Shown piece by piece: positions 8,595-18,174 of a DNA stretch of 64,000 bases. The notes beneath the pieces were generated by a model, which saw nothing but the letters and a program-made list of their open reading frames with translations, searched no databases and had not been told where the DNA came from. Source of the stretch: an uncultured Alphaproteobacteria bacterium (GTDB lineage: Bacteria > Pseudomonadota > Alphaproteobacteria > HIMB59 > GCA-002718135); NCBI GenBank assembly GCA_902584805.1, contig CACIBE010000005.1:1-64000 (forward strand), given 5' to 3'. Each line of letters begins with the position of its first letter. Position 1 is the first letter of the stretch. The position numbers were made by a program, and so were the translations under genes.

Positions 8595-9569
8595 TTAGGT
8601 AAGATTTTTTTCGCTAACAAATTTTATCATTAAATCTTCAATTAAATTAATTTTTTGCTCTTTCATATATTCATTAATTTTAGATTTATAAATTTTGCTA
8701 TGAGGGACAGAGAAAAAAATATGAAGAAGAGGGCTTAATAATCTAAATATTGATTCAAAACCTAATTTTGGTTTTATGTATTCAAAATAATTATAAATTA
8801 TTGTTTCGTCAATTAATCTAACTTTATCTTTAAAAATTTTATTATCAACATCTTTTAAAATGAAGGGATTATTTTTAATTAATCTTCCAACCATAACTCC
8901 ATCAAATTCTTTTAGTAATATTTCTGCTTTGTCGAGATTATCTATTCCTCCATTAAGGATGAATGTTATTTCAGGAAATTTGTTTTTAATTCTTTTTACA
9001 AAATTATAACTAAGAGGAGGTATTGTTCTATTTGCTTGCGGACTAATACCATTCAATATTGCATTTCTTGCATGAACATAAATAATTTTTATTCCAGTTT
9101 TTGATATCTCATCAATAAATTCTTCAAAAAACTCATAATTTAATTCTTTTCCCAATCCCAATCTACATTTCAATGTAGCTTCAATCCTATCATTTTGTAG
9201 AGCTTCAATACAATTTCTAACAAGAATTTTATCTCTCATAAGACATGCACCAAAACTTCCTTTTTGTACTGCTTTGCTTGGACAGCCAACATTTAAATTA
9301 ATTTCATCATAATTATAATCTATTGCTATTCTTGAAGCCTTTGTTAAATCCTCTATTTCAGAACCACCAACTTGGAGAGCAACAGGATTATTATAATCGT
9401 TATCAATAATGTTTTCCCTACTCTTTGAATAAATTAGTGATTTTGTTGCTATCATTTCACTAAATAGAAAACTATTGTTTGACAATATTCTATAAAGTTT
9501 CCTTGCATAAGGCGTTGTATACCCCATCATTGGAGCTACACAGAATTTTCTACTAATTTCCTTTTTCAT
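8595..9569 (-). CDS. dusA: tRNA-dihydrouridine synthase A
   Basis: A 324-residue FMN-dependent enzyme that reduces uridine 20/20a in the D-loop of tRNA. The N-terminal APMMGYTT (residues 12-19) and the Dus signature NLNVGCPSKAVQKGSFGACL (91-110) are present, with the active-site cysteine region and the FMN-binding HARNA and NGGI stretches of a TIM barrel. The pattern GCPS-x-x-VQ-x-G-x-FGACLM matches DusA rather than DusB or DusC. It converges with pagL, leaving two bases between stop codons, and is divergent from the carbonic anhydrase gene 39 bases away. Confidence 0.93.
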   Translation of the reverse strand: MKKEISRKFCVAPMMGYTTPYARKLYRILSNNSFLFSEMIATKSLIYSKSRENIIDNDYNNPVALQVGGSEIEDLTKASRIAIDYNYDEINLNVGCPSKAVQKGSFGACLMRDKILVRNCIEALQNDRIEATLKCRLGLGKELNYEFFEEFIDEISKTGIKIIYVHARNAILNGISPQANRTIPPLSYNFVKRIKNKFPEITFILNGGIDNLDKAEILLKEFDGVMVGRLIKNNPFILKDVDNKIFKDKVRLIDETIIYNYFEYIKPKLGFESIFRLLSPLLHIFFSVPHSKIYKSKINEYMKEQKINLIEDLMIKFVSEKNLT

Positions 9570-9608
9570 TTAATTTTGCTATATAAATAATTTCTTAAAA
9601 AAAATAAT

Positions 9609-10241
9609 ATGAAAATACCAAAATTTTTAATTGAACGATATCAATTCTGGAAAAAGAATACCTTTGAAAATTATAAAGATTTATACCAACAGGCCTCTAA
9701 AACTCCACAAAAACCAATTGCTATGATTATCACTTGTTGTGATTCTAGAATTCTTGAAAATACGATATTTGGTGGAAGTGTAGGAGATTATTTTATACAT
9801 AGAAATATTGCTAACATAGTACCCTCCAAAAATGATAAGGATCAAAATATACAAACATTATCTGCTATAGAATACGGATTAAAAGTTCTAAAAATTCAAA
9901 ATTTAATTATTTTAGGTCACTCAAATTGTGGGGGAGTTGAATATTCTTACAAAACATTATTAGATTCAAAAAATATAAATGATTTTGAATATATAAATCA
10001 ATGGGTAAGTTGTTTACAAAATTCTTATAACAATATCCCTAATGATTTTTCAGAAACTGAAAAAATAACTTTTTTTGAGCAGGAAAATATAAAACAATCA
10101 ATTAGAAATTTATATGAATATGAATTTATAAATAAATTAATAAATGAAAATAAACTAAATGTTATTGGTTTGTGGTATCAAATTGATTCTGGCTTAATCA
10201 AGTTTTTAGATAACAACAATAGCTTTACAGACTTAGATTAA
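9609..10241 (+). CDS. beta-class carbonic anhydrase
   Basis: A 210-residue zinc enzyme interconverting CO2 and bicarbonate. The family motifs are intact: C44-D45-S46-R47 gives one zinc ligand and the Asp-Arg dyad, and H104-S-N-C107 gives the other two ligands, followed by GG. The segment HRNIANIVP (64-72) is also typical. There is no signal peptide, so it is cytoplasmic. Bicarbonate would feed carboxylases and pH balance. Its last four bases overlap the convergent panB stop region. The first residues (MKIPKFLIERYQFWKKN) resemble the usual start of proteobacterial beta-CAs. Confidence 0.93.
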   Translation: MKIPKFLIERYQFWKKNTFENYKDLYQQASKTPQKPIAMIITCCDSRILENTIFGGSVGDYFIHRNIANIVPSKNDKDQNIQTLSAIEYGLKVLKIQNLIILGHSNCGGVEYSYKTLLDSKNINDFEYINQWVSCLQNSYNNIPNDFSETEKITFFEQENIKQSIRNLYEYEFINKLINENKLNVIGLWYQIDSGLIKFLDNNNSFTDLD

Positions 10242-11023
10242 TTGTAAGTAAATTTATTACTAGGAAATTTTTTAAGCTTAACTTCTCGATTATATTTCTT
10301 AATTACATTGCTAGCAACTTTTTTAAAATTAAAATAATTTTTTACAAATTTTGGTTTTTTATCATTTGTAGTTAAATTTATTAAATCATCAAATACTAAA
10401 ACTTGACCATCACAATATTTTGAAGCACCTATGCCTATTGTAGGTATCGAAATATTTTCCGTAATTAGTTTAGCTGTATCAGTTGTAACACATTCTAACA
10501 ATACTGCTTGAGCCCCAAGTGTTTCAGATTCTTTTGCCAACTCTAATAAATTTTGTTTTTCTTTATTAGTTTTTCCTAAAACTTTAATTTTATTAAAATT
10601 TTTATAACTTTGTGGTGTTACTCCTATATGAGAAATAATATTAACTTTTTTTTCTACTAAGTGTTTTAAAACAACTAATTTTTTTTCATTAATTTCTATT
10701 TTTAATAAATCAGGTCTACAGTGATTTAAAAGTATTTTAGCGTTTTTATATGCATCAATTTTATTATCGTATGTTTTATAAGGCATATCTAAAACTTTTA
10801 AACTTTTCTTAATTTCCTTATTTACAGCTACCCCATGATTTTTCATCATATCCATAGTAACTCCTTGAGTATTCTTCATCCCATAGAGTGTTGAACCAAG
10901 AGAGTCTCCAACTAGAATTAAATCAATTTTTCCATCCAAAATATTTGCAATTGATGGAGAGTATGCGGTCAAACAGCTTATAGGTTTAGAAAAACTTTTG
11001 TGTAAAATTTTAATTTTCTTCAT
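10238..11023 (-). CDS. panB: 3-methyl-2-oxobutanoate hydroxymethyltransferase
   Basis: PanB transfers a hydroxymethyl group from 5,10-methylene-THF to 2-oxoisovalerate, making ketopantoate for pantothenate and coenzyme A. The 261-residue sequence has the family order: SCLTAYSPSIANILDG (16-31), DLILVGDSLGSTLYGM with the metal-binding Asp, KNHGVAVN, HIGVTPQSY, and IPTIGIGASKYCDGQVLVFDD near the C-terminus. Length is normal. panC is not adjacent. It runs in the same direction as dxs, 31 bases downstream, so a two-gene dxs-panB transcript is likely. Confidence 0.93.
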   Translation of the reverse strand: MKKIKILHKSFSKPISCLTAYSPSIANILDGKIDLILVGDSLGSTLYGMKNTQGVTMDMMKNHGVAVNKEIKKSLKVLDMPYKTYDNKIDAYKNAKILLNHCRPDLLKIEINEKKLVVLKHLVEKKVNIISHIGVTPQSYKNFNKIKVLGKTNKEKQNLLELAKESETLGAQAVLLECVTTDTAKLITENISIPTIGIGASKYCDGQVLVFDDLINLTTNDKKPKFVKNYFNFKKVASNVIKKYNREVKLKKFPSNKFTYN

Positions 11024-11054
11024 TCTAATATTTTAATTAAACTTTTGTTAAGAA

Positions 11055-12971
11055 TTAAACTTTTGATTTAAAATTCTTTATATCAAAAATTTTATTTTCA
11101 TAAAAATTATTAATTTCTGTGATTATTGATTCAGTATCCATTTTAATATCTTGATATTGTTCATCCGGTGTCATATGCTCAACAAATCGATCTGGAAAAA
11201 TTAAATTTTTTATCACAACGTTATCTTTTTTTGATCTTATATTATGGACATAATGTAAAACATGAGATGAAAATCCACCTATGGAACCTTCTTCTATAGT
11301 TAAAATATACTTATGATTATTTAATAAGTCATCTATTAATTGTGTATCTAATGGTTTAGCAAATCTTGCATCTGCAATTGTAGGATAAATATTATTTTGA
11401 TTAAGAAACTTGTTAGCTTCAATACATTTTTCAAGTCTTGTTCCTAAATTTAAGATTGCAACATCATTACCTTCAATTAGAATATATCCCTTACCTATGC
11501 TGATATCTGTAGGCTGATTATTGAATAGTTCATCTGATCCTGTTCCTCTTGGAAATCTAAAAGCAGATGGTTTGTCATTAATCTCGCAAGATAACTCTAT
11601 CATATTAGATAACTCTTTTTGGTTGCTAGGTGCCATAACTACAAAATTTGGTAATGTGGCTAAATATGTAATATCAAATGAACCAGCATGAGTGGGACCA
11701 TCTGATCCTACTAACCCTGCTCTATCAATTGCAAATCTAACAGGTAATTTTTGAATAGCTACATCATGAACTATTTGATCGTAAGCTCTTTGTAAAAATG
11801 TTGAATAAATTGCAACAAATGGTTTGAAACCCTCAGTAGCCAATCCAGCTGCCATTGTAACAGCATGTTGTTCTGCAATACCAACATCAAAAAATCTTTT
11901 TTCAAAATTTTGTTGGAATAATTTTAACCCTGTTCCAGACATCATAGCAGCTGTTATTGCCACGATTTTTTCATCATTTTTAGCAAGTTTTGTTAGTTTT
12001 TCTCCAAAGACATTTGAGTAAGATTTTAAATTTGTTTTTTTAACTGAGTTCCCAGTGTTAATATCAAACTTTTCTACACCATGAAATTTATCCTCTGACT
12101 TTTCTGCAGGACTATATCCTTTACCTTTTTTAGTTACACAATGAAGAAAAACTGGTTTATCAAATTTATTATCTCTAATGTTTTCTAGAACTGACACCAT
12201 ATCGTTTATATTGTGACCATCTATTGGGCCAAGATAATAAAAACCCAATTCCTCAAATAAGGTGCCTCCAGAGATAAACCCCTTAGAATATTCTTCGGTT
12301 CTGTAAAGAGTCTTTGAAAGATTTGATGGTAATGTTTTAGAAATTTTTTTAATAATATTTCTTAAGCTTGAGTAAGATTTAGATGAAAGCAATCTGGTTA
12401 GATATGTACTCATAGCGCCAACGGGTTTGTCTATTGACATTTTGTTATCATTTAAAATAACAATTAAACCTTTTTTTTGTGCACCTGCGTTGTTTAATCC
12501 TTCATACGCTAAACCTGCACTTAAGGCACCATCTCCAACAACACATATAACTTTTGAATTGTCTTTATTTATATCTTTTGCAGCCTTAATTCCTAACCCC
12601 GCTGATACTGCTGTAGAACTATGGGCTGTACCAAAGGGATCATATTCACTTTCTGACCTTCTTACAAAACCATAAACACCATCTTTCTTTCTAAGTGTAT
12701 CTATATTTTTTTTCCTTCCTGTAATGATTTTATGAGGATAAGCTTGATGTCCAACATCCCAGATTAATTTATCATGTGGAGTGTTAAAGACATAGTGGAG
12801 GGCTACAGTTAATTCAACAACACCTAATCCAGCACCTAGATGACCACCAGTTTTTGAAACAGTCTCAATTGTTTTAGCTCTTAACTCTTCAGAGATTTGT
12901 TTTAGATCTTTCTTTTTAAATTCTCTTAAGTCAGATGGAAAATTAATTTTATCTAAAAGCTCATAATCCAT
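11055..12971 (-). CDS. dxs: 1-deoxy-D-xylulose-5-phosphate synthase
   Basis: This thiamine-diphosphate enzyme condenses pyruvate and glyceraldehyde-3-phosphate, the first step of the MEP isoprenoid pathway, and also feeds thiamine and pyridoxal synthesis. The 638-residue protein has TGGHLGAGLGVVELT near 41-55, the ThDP motif GDGALSAGLAYEGLNNAG with ILNDNKMSI, and the transketolase pyrimidine domain with FDVGIAEQHAVTMAAGLA and DRAGLVGSDGPTHAGSFD. Length and order match the family. An apparently intact enzyme implies non-mevalonate isoprenoid synthesis. About 180 AT-rich bases separate it from the divergent M29 peptidase and should hold both promoters. Confidence 0.97.
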   Translation of the reverse strand: MDYELLDKINFPSDLREFKKKDLKQISEELRAKTIETVSKTGGHLGAGLGVVELTVALHYVFNTPHDKLIWDVGHQAYPHKIITGRKKNIDTLRKKDGVYGFVRRSESEYDPFGTAHSSTAVSAGLGIKAAKDINKDNSKVICVVGDGALSAGLAYEGLNNAGAQKKGLIVILNDNKMSIDKPVGAMSTYLTRLLSSKSYSSLRNIIKKISKTLPSNLSKTLYRTEEYSKGFISGGTLFEELGFYYLGPIDGHNINDMVSVLENIRDNKFDKPVFLHCVTKKGKGYSPAEKSEDKFHGVEKFDINTGNSVKKTNLKSYSNVFGEKLTKLAKNDEKIVAITAAMMSGTGLKLFQQNFEKRFFDVGIAEQHAVTMAAGLATEGFKPFVAIYSTFLQRAYDQIVHDVAIQKLPVRFAIDRAGLVGSDGPTHAGSFDITYLATLPNFVVMAPSNQKELSNMIELSCEINDKPSAFRFPRGTGSDELFNNQPTDISIGKGYILIEGNDVAILNLGTRLEKCIEANKFLNQNNIYPTIADARFAKPLDTQLIDDLLNNHKYILTIEEGSIGGFSSHVLHYVHNIRSKKDNVVIKNLIFPDRFVEHMTPDEQYQDIKMDTESIITEINNFYENKIFDIKNFKSKV

Positions 12972-13152
12972 AATTTAGTTTACTATTTTTGCATAGATTT
13001 GATATTTTTATATATGGAAAAAAACAAGAGTTTGTGGAAAGATTTTATTAAGAATTTGAAATGTATAAGTTCTTTATACTAATATTATTAAAGATAAATT
13101 TTAAGGTTAAAATCTCTAGACTTTTTAGAATATAAAAACTAATTATAAATTA

Positions 13153-14391
13153 ATGTTTTATGATTTAGATGCAAAAAAAATTGATAAACTTGCACATCTG
13201 TCCATTAAAAGAGGTGTTGCACTTCAAAAAGGTCAAAACCTTTTAATAACTGCGCCTTTAGAGTCTTTACCTTTGGTCAGAAAAATAGTTGAATATGCTT
13301 ACAAAGAAGGGGCTGGAGTTGTAACTCCACTTTTCAATGATTCTGATATTACATTGTCTCGATTCAAGTATGGAAATGATGAATCTTTCAATGTTGCAGC
13401 AAATTGGCTTTATAATGGAATGGGCGAAGCCTTTGATAACAATACAGCTAGAATGGCTATTGCTGGTGATGATCCCATGCTATTATCTGAAATTGATCCT
13501 GATAAAGTTTCGCGTGCAAATAAAGCAAATGCTGTGGCATACAAACCAGCTAGAGAAAGAATTACTGAATTTAAAATTAACTGGAATATAATTTCATGGC
13601 CAGGAAAAGCATGGGCAAAAAGAGTTTTCCCAGATCTTGATGATAGTGAAGCAATTAAAAAATTAGGAGATGCAATATTTCATGCATCAAGAGTTAGCAA
13701 TGATGATCCTGTAGCTGAATGGGACCAACATAATAAAAATTTAAGAGATAAAACAGATTGGTTAAATGCTAAAAATTTTTATTCTTTAAAATACTCTGGC
13801 CCCGGAACATCTTTAACAGTAGGTCTTGCTGACGACCATGAGTGGATGGGAGGCGCATCAGAGGCACAGAATGGTATTGTTTGTAATCCAAATATCCCAT
13901 CTGAAGAAGTATTCACAACTCCTCATGCTAGTCGTGTAAGCGGTGAAGTTTGCTCAACCAAACCTCTATCTTATCAAGGAACACTAATTGAAGATATTAA
14001 TGTTCGCTTTGAAGATGGTAAAATTGTTGATGCAAAATCCTCTAAAGGACAAGATGTTTTATTAAAAGTTCTTGATTCAGATAAAGGCTCAAGAAGGCTT
14101 GGTGAAGTAGCCTTAGTCCCTAATAGTTCACCTATTTCGCAATTAGGAATAACTTTTTATAACACTCTTTTTGATGAAAATGCTGCCTCTCATATTGCTT
14201 TAGGACAGTGTTACTCAAAATGTTTCAAATCCAAAAAAGACTTATCAAAAGAAGAGATTACTCAAAGAGGTGGTAATTCAAGCATGATACATATTGATTG
14301 GATGATCGGCTCAGGTGAAATTGATGTCGAGGGTGTTGATAAGAATGGCGCTGTTACGCCAATATTTAAACAAGGAGAATGGTGTAACTAG
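13153..14391 (+). CDS. M29 family metallo-aminopeptidase
   Basis: A 412-residue cytosolic aminopeptidase of the thermophilic AmpS/PepS type, which releases N-terminal residues from peptides using two metal ions. The likely metal ligands are E252 (in SEEVFTTPHASRVSG), E318 (LGEVALVP), H347 (DENAASHIALG) and H380/D382 (HIDWMIGSGEIDVEG). N-terminal residues 1-200 form the usual alpha/beta domain. No signal peptide is present. Upstream (13120-13150) are two TATAAA-like boxes that could be its promoter. It converges with the small membrane peptide and MFS gene. Confidence 0.92.
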   Translation: MFYDLDAKKIDKLAHLSIKRGVALQKGQNLLITAPLESLPLVRKIVEYAYKEGAGVVTPLFNDSDITLSRFKYGNDESFNVAANWLYNGMGEAFDNNTARMAIAGDDPMLLSEIDPDKVSRANKANAVAYKPARERITEFKINWNIISWPGKAWAKRVFPDLDDSEAIKKLGDAIFHASRVSNDDPVAEWDQHNKNLRDKTDWLNAKNFYSLKYSGPGTSLTVGLADDHEWMGGASEAQNGIVCNPNIPSEEVFTTPHASRVSGEVCSTKPLSYQGTLIEDINVRFEDGKIVDAKSSKGQDVLLKVLDSDKGSRRLGEVALVPNSSPISQLGITFYNTLFDENAASHIALGQCYSKCFKSKKDLSKEEITQRGGNSSMIHIDWMIGSGEIDVEGVDKNGAVTPIFKQGEWCN

Positions 14392-14396
14392 TTTTT

Positions 14397-14519
14397 CTAT
14401 TTTTTTAAATAAGGTCCAAAGCTAAGATCTAAACCTACACCAACTCTAGCTAATGAATAAATAATAACTAAGAAAAAAATTACTATAATTAAGTTTCGTA
14501 TAATTTTTTTTTCATCCAT
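14397..14519 (-). CDS. small single-span membrane protein, 40 aa, unknown function
   Basis: A 40-residue frame running from ATG at 14519 to TAG at 14397. It has a short charged N-terminus (MDEKKIIRN), one strongly hydrophobic helix at about residues 10-24 (LIIVIFFLVIIYSLA), and a tail with glycines ending in PYLKK. It starts four bases after the stop of the MFS gene on the same strand, so it is positioned for translational coupling. Positive-inside reading is ambiguous. I recognise no family. The hydrophobic pattern and tight spacing support it being real, but its size means chance cannot be excluded. Confidence 0.5.
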   Translation of the reverse strand: MDEKKIIRNLIIVIFFLVIIYSLARVGVGLDLSFGPYLKK

Positions 14520-14523
14520 AAAA

Positions 14524-15777
14524 TTACGCTGTTTGTATATTTGTATTAGATAATGGTTTTTCTCTAATTGGTAAATGGATTATTGCAGAAAAGGCACCTA
14601 CACCTATACCAACCCACCATACAATATCATAACTTCCATAGATATCATAAAATAGGCCACCTAACCAAACACCTACAAAAGATCCTAGCTGATGAGAAAA
14701 GAATACAATGCCATATAATGTCCCCATAAATTTTAATCCATAAATATGGCCTATAATTCCTGAAGTTAAAGGAACTGTTGCTAACCATAAAGCACCCATA
14801 ACTATTGAAAATATTGCAATAGATATTGGTGTAATAGGTAGTAAGATAAATAAAATTGCCGCAACAGTCCTTCCGGTATAAATTAAAGATAAAAGATATT
14901 TCTTATAATGTCCCTTTCCTAAAGCGCCGGCAATCAAACAACCAATTATATTAAATAATCCTATAAGAGCCATAGATAATGCTCCTAAACCTTCTACAGA
15001 ACTACAAACTAAACTTATTAAACTTCCTTCTATAATTGGACTACTAGATTCAACAATAAATGCTGGAAAATGTGCAGTTATAAATGCTAACTGAAAACCG
15101 CAAGAAAAAAAACCAAAGAACAACATTGAGTATGTTGGATCTTTTAATGCAAAAAATACAGCACTAGTAATTTTTTCATTTTCATTATTAATATTTGTAT
15201 TTGAAAATTCTGTTTTTAAAATTGGAACAAGGATCAGTGTTATTAATAATATAATTGAAAAGATTTCAAACACTGAAGACCAAGGTAAAAATGATAATAG
15301 AATAGAAGCAAGTGGTGGACCAACCACTTGTCCAGCTGATCCTGCAGCAGTTGTAATACCTAGTGCTAAAGATCTTTTTTCTGGAGAAGTGGATCTTCCA
15401 ACTACTGCTAAAATTGGACCAAAGCCACTACCAGCTATCCCAAAACCAATTAATAGGTTTAAAGTTTGATGCGCCTCTGGAGTTGTAGCAGTACTACTTA
15501 TGAAAATTCCAATTGCATAAAGAATTAAGCCTAGTGCTATTGCTTTTCTATCACCATATTTTTCGGCAAAAGCACTAAATAGTGGAGTGCCTACACCCCA
15601 AGCTAAATTTTGAATAGCAATAGCAAGAGAAAATTCTGAACGGTTCCATAAAAAATCAGACGCAATAGGAATTTGAAATAAGCCAAATGTTGAACGAATT
15701 GCAAAACTTATTAAAAGAATTAAACTCCCTCCTATTAGAATAGGAGTAAATACAGAATTAATTCTCTCATCTTTCAT
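14524..15777 (-). CDS. MFS transporter (monocarboxylate-like)
   Basis: A 417-residue inner-membrane transporter with about twelve hydrophobic spans. The loop between helices 2 and 3 holds AFAEKYGDRKAIALG, a major facilitator signature of the G-x-x-x-D-R type, and the helix after it is glycine-rich (GFGIAGSGFGPILAVVGR). The N-terminal half resembles prokaryotic members of the monocarboxylate/oxalate-formate group (RSTFGLFQIPIASDF). The substrate cannot be read from sequence and the neighbours (GcrA, M29 peptidase) do not inform it. A 40-residue membrane peptide follows on the same strand. Confidence 0.85.
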   Translation of the reverse strand: MKDERINSVFTPILIGGSLILLISFAIRSTFGLFQIPIASDFLWNRSEFSLAIAIQNLAWGVGTPLFSAFAEKYGDRKAIALGLILYAIGIFISSTATTPEAHQTLNLLIGFGIAGSGFGPILAVVGRSTSPEKRSLALGITTAAGSAGQVVGPPLASILLSFLPWSSVFEIFSIILLITLILVPILKTEFSNTNINNENEKITSAVFFALKDPTYSMLFFGFFSCGFQLAFITAHFPAFIVESSSPIIEGSLISLVCSSVEGLGALSMALIGLFNIIGCLIAGALGKGHYKKYLLSLIYTGRTVAAILFILLPITPISIAIFSIVMGALWLATVPLTSGIIGHIYGLKFMGTLYGIVFFSHQLGSFVGVWLGGLFYDIYGSYDIVWWVGIGVGAFSAIIHLPIREKPLSNTNIQTA

Positions 15778-15827
15778 ATTTTATTAGATAACAGGAAGAA
15801 TTTTTATTTCTAGAATTTTTATTATTA

Positions 15828-16298
15828 TTAAATCGTATTATTTAATTCTGTTTTTTCGTTTTCTTCTTTTTCAGGAACAACATATGCAACAGCACAATGA
15901 TCTAAACAATAAGGCTTATCTTCAAATCTATCCTTACCACAAAAACGAAAGTCAGCTTCATCAGGATGACCTTCAGGCCATTCACAACCTCTCTTTGGAG
16001 CAGCTGTAAATATATTTTTAACCACCGGTTGGAAAACAGCAGGCTCTGTCGAGACAATCTGTGGTTCTTTGGTGCTTTCAAAATTTAATTTTGGCATTAC
16101 TGGAGATCTAGCTTTTTTTCGATCAGGCTTAACAGCTGTTCTTCTTATAGGTGATGGTCTTCTCTCGAGTCCAATTCTATGAGCTTTTCCAACCACTGCG
16201 TTTTTGGTGAAGCCTAATAATTTTCCAATTTGAGCTGTTGGTAGACCTTGGTCCCATAAATCTCTAAGTTTTGCTACATTATTATCATCCCAAGGCAT
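15828..16298 (-). CDS. gcrA: GcrA cell-cycle regulator
   Basis: GcrA is an alphaproteobacterial sigma-70 cofactor that activates promoters at CcrM-methylated GANTC sites. The 156-residue protein has the N-terminal helix-turn-helix (MPWDDNNVAKLRDLWDQG, then IGKLLGFTKNAVVGKAHRIG), a basic proline-rich linker, and the C-terminal cysteine/histidine region GCEWPEGHPDEADFRFCG...PYCLDHC. I start it at the ATG at 16298, because GGAG lies seven bases before it; a TTG six bases further upstream would put that GGAG only about 2 bases away. Its presence implies at least part of the CtrA/GcrA/CcrM cell-cycle circuit. Confidence 0.92.
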   Translation of the reverse strand: MPWDDNNVAKLRDLWDQGLPTAQIGKLLGFTKNAVVGKAHRIGLERRPSPIRRTAVKPDRKKARSPVMPKLNFESTKEPQIVSTEPAVFQPVVKNIFTAAPKRGCEWPEGHPDEADFRFCGKDRFEDKPYCLDHCAVAYVVPEKEENEKTELNNTI

Positions 16299-16436
16299 AA
16301 TCAAACTCCATTACTACATTTAGTAGCTTAAAAAAGGTTTAATATACTAAATATATGTATTAAAAAAGATAAAACTGCAAATTTTTAAAAAAAATCAATT
16401 ATTTCCAGTATTTTTTTTATATACATGTGAATAGAA

Positions 16437-17633
16437 ATGAAAGAATTAAGAGATCTAGACTGTAAAAATAAAAAAATAATTGTTCGAGTTGATTTAAACG
16501 TACCAGTTTTGGAAGGGACAATTACAGATCATTCAAGAATTCATGCTATTTTACCAACACTAGAAAAACTAATTAAAAATAAAAATAAGATATTTTTAAT
16601 TGCTCATTTTGGCCGACCTAAAGGTCAAGTTAATAAAACATATTCCATTGAGTTTTTATGTTCTGAATTAAAAAAATTTTTAAATTTAAATACAATTCAT
16701 TTTTTAGCTAACTGTGAAAAAAAAATAATTGAGACAAAAATTGCTGAAATGGACATGGGGGAAATTTGTCTATTAGAAAATATTCGTTTTAATGCTGAAG
16801 AAGAAAAAAATGATCTTAATTTTTCAAAATTACTAGCTTCTAGTTTTGACATATATATTAATGACGCGTTTTCTGCATCTCATCGTAATCATGCATCTAT
16901 AGTAGGTATTACTAAATACTTACCTTCATACGCTGGATTAAGTTTCTCAAAAGAAATTGAAAATTTAGATAAATTTTTAGAAAATTCAGACAAACCAAAT
17001 CTAGCCATTATAGGCGGTTCAAAGGTTTCAACAAAAATAAAAGTTTTAGAAAATATAGTTGAAATTTTTGACTCTTTAGTGATTGGTGGTGCAATGGCTA
17101 ATACCTTTTTGCTATCAAATAATTATAACGTTGGTTCCTCTTTAGTAGAAAACGATTTTATTGAACTATCAAAAAAGATACAAAAAAAAGCAGAATCAAA
17201 AAATTGCAAAATACTTTTACCAATTGATGCTGTTTGCTCAAAAAAAATAGAACATAGAGTAAATGTTAAGACTTATTCAATCAATAATATTCCAAATGAC
17301 CAAATGATATTAGATGTTGGTGAACAAACAACAAAACTAATTTCAGATGAAATATTAAAATCTAAATCAATTTTATGGAATGGGCCTTTAGGCGCATTTG
17401 AGTATAGTCCATTTGATAAAAGTACAATTTCAGTTGCAAACATTATACAAAATTATTCAAGCAAATCTCAATTAGATGCTCTAGCAGGAGGAGGAGACAC
17501 ACTTGCAGCAATAAAAAAAGCTGAAGCCAATGATGCATTTAAATATTTATCTACAGCTGGGGGTGCATTTTTAGAGTGGCTTGAGGGAAATAAATCACCA
17601 GGATTTGTAGCATTAAGAGAAAACAATTTTTAA
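16437..17633 (+). CDS. pgk: phosphoglycerate kinase
   Basis: This cytosolic enzyme interconverts 1,3-bisphosphoglycerate and 3-phosphoglycerate with ATP formation. The 398-residue sequence has VRVDLNVPV (21-29), HFGRPKG near 57-63, the substrate-binding NDAFSASHRNHASI near 141-154, and the nucleotide-binding C-terminal lobe with LWNGPLGAFE and GGGDTLAAI. Length is normal. No gap or fba gene is adjacent, so glycolytic genes are dispersed. About 130 AT-rich bases separate it from divergent gcrA and probably contain both promoters. Confidence 0.97.
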   Translation: MKELRDLDCKNKKIIVRVDLNVPVLEGTITDHSRIHAILPTLEKLIKNKNKIFLIAHFGRPKGQVNKTYSIEFLCSELKKFLNLNTIHFLANCEKKIIETKIAEMDMGEICLLENIRFNAEEEKNDLNFSKLLASSFDIYINDAFSASHRNHASIVGITKYLPSYAGLSFSKEIENLDKFLENSDKPNLAIIGGSKVSTKIKVLENIVEIFDSLVIGGAMANTFLLSNNYNVGSSLVENDFIELSKKIQKKAESKNCKILLPIDAVCSKKIEHRVNVKTYSINNIPNDQMILDVGEQTTKLISDEILKSKSILWNGPLGAFEYSPFDKSTISVANIIQNYSSKSQLDALAGGGDTLAAIKKAEANDAFKYLSTAGGAFLEWLEGNKSPGFVALRENNF

Positions 17634-17634
17634 C

Positions 17635-18174
17635 TTAATCTTCAATTTGATATTTTTTAATTAAAGGGAATTGTGTCATCGTAAAAATAAACGTAATTGG
17701 CAAGATACCAAAAACTTTAAAATTTACCCAAACATCAGTACTTTGTGTTCTCCAAACAATTTCATTTAAAACAGCAAGTGCAACAAAAAAAGCAATCCAC
17801 CTTTGAGTTAATATTCTCCATCCATCTTCTTCTAGTTTAAGTGCAGCACCTAAAAGATACTTTAAAAGAGGTTTTTTAACAATCACTCCTCCATATAAAA
17901 TTAATGCGAAGACCATATTTATTATTGTTGGTTTCATTTTAATAAAAATTTCATTATCAAAATAAATTGTTAGACCTCCAAATATTAATACAATCGCAGC
18001 CCCAAGAGTTGGCATAATTGGTATTTTTTTCTCAAGTATATACGAAATGATTACTGAAATTACGGTTGCAATCATAAGAGGAAGTATTGCTTCTTGAAGA
18101 CCACTTCTTGTATAAAAAATAAAGAATACTGCAAGCGGTCCTATATCAATTAATAATTTATAAACTGACTTCAT
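17635..18174 (-). CDS. ispZ: inner-membrane septation protein A (IspZ/YciB)
   Basis: A 179-residue inner-membrane protein with about five hydrophobic segments. Family motifs are LLIDIGPLAVFFIFY at the N-terminus (7-21), the GGLTIYFDNEIFIKMKPTIIN stretch near 66-85 (YciB signature F-K-M-K-P-T), and RWIAFFVALAVLNEIVWR near 126-143. YciB proteins influence cell envelope and septum synthesis. It overlaps ftsY by four bases (ATGA), the conserved ispZ-ftsY-mtaB-dapF order of alphaproteobacteria. It is convergent with pgk, with one base between stops. Confidence 0.93.
   Translation of the reverse strand: MKSVYKLLIDIGPLAVFFIFYTRSGLQEAILPLMIATVISVIISYILEKKIPIMPTLGAAIVLIFGGLTIYFDNEIFIKMKPTIINMVFALILYGGVIVKKPLLKYLLGAALKLEEDGWRILTQRWIAFFVALAVLNEIVWRTQSTDVWVNFKVFGILPITFIFTMTQFPLIKKYQIED

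Noticed and set aside
12972-13152. Possible thiamine riboswitch or small gene between dxs and the M29 peptidase
   Set aside because: Plain AT-rich sequence without thi-box motifs or hairpins of note; only promoter-like boxes are visible.
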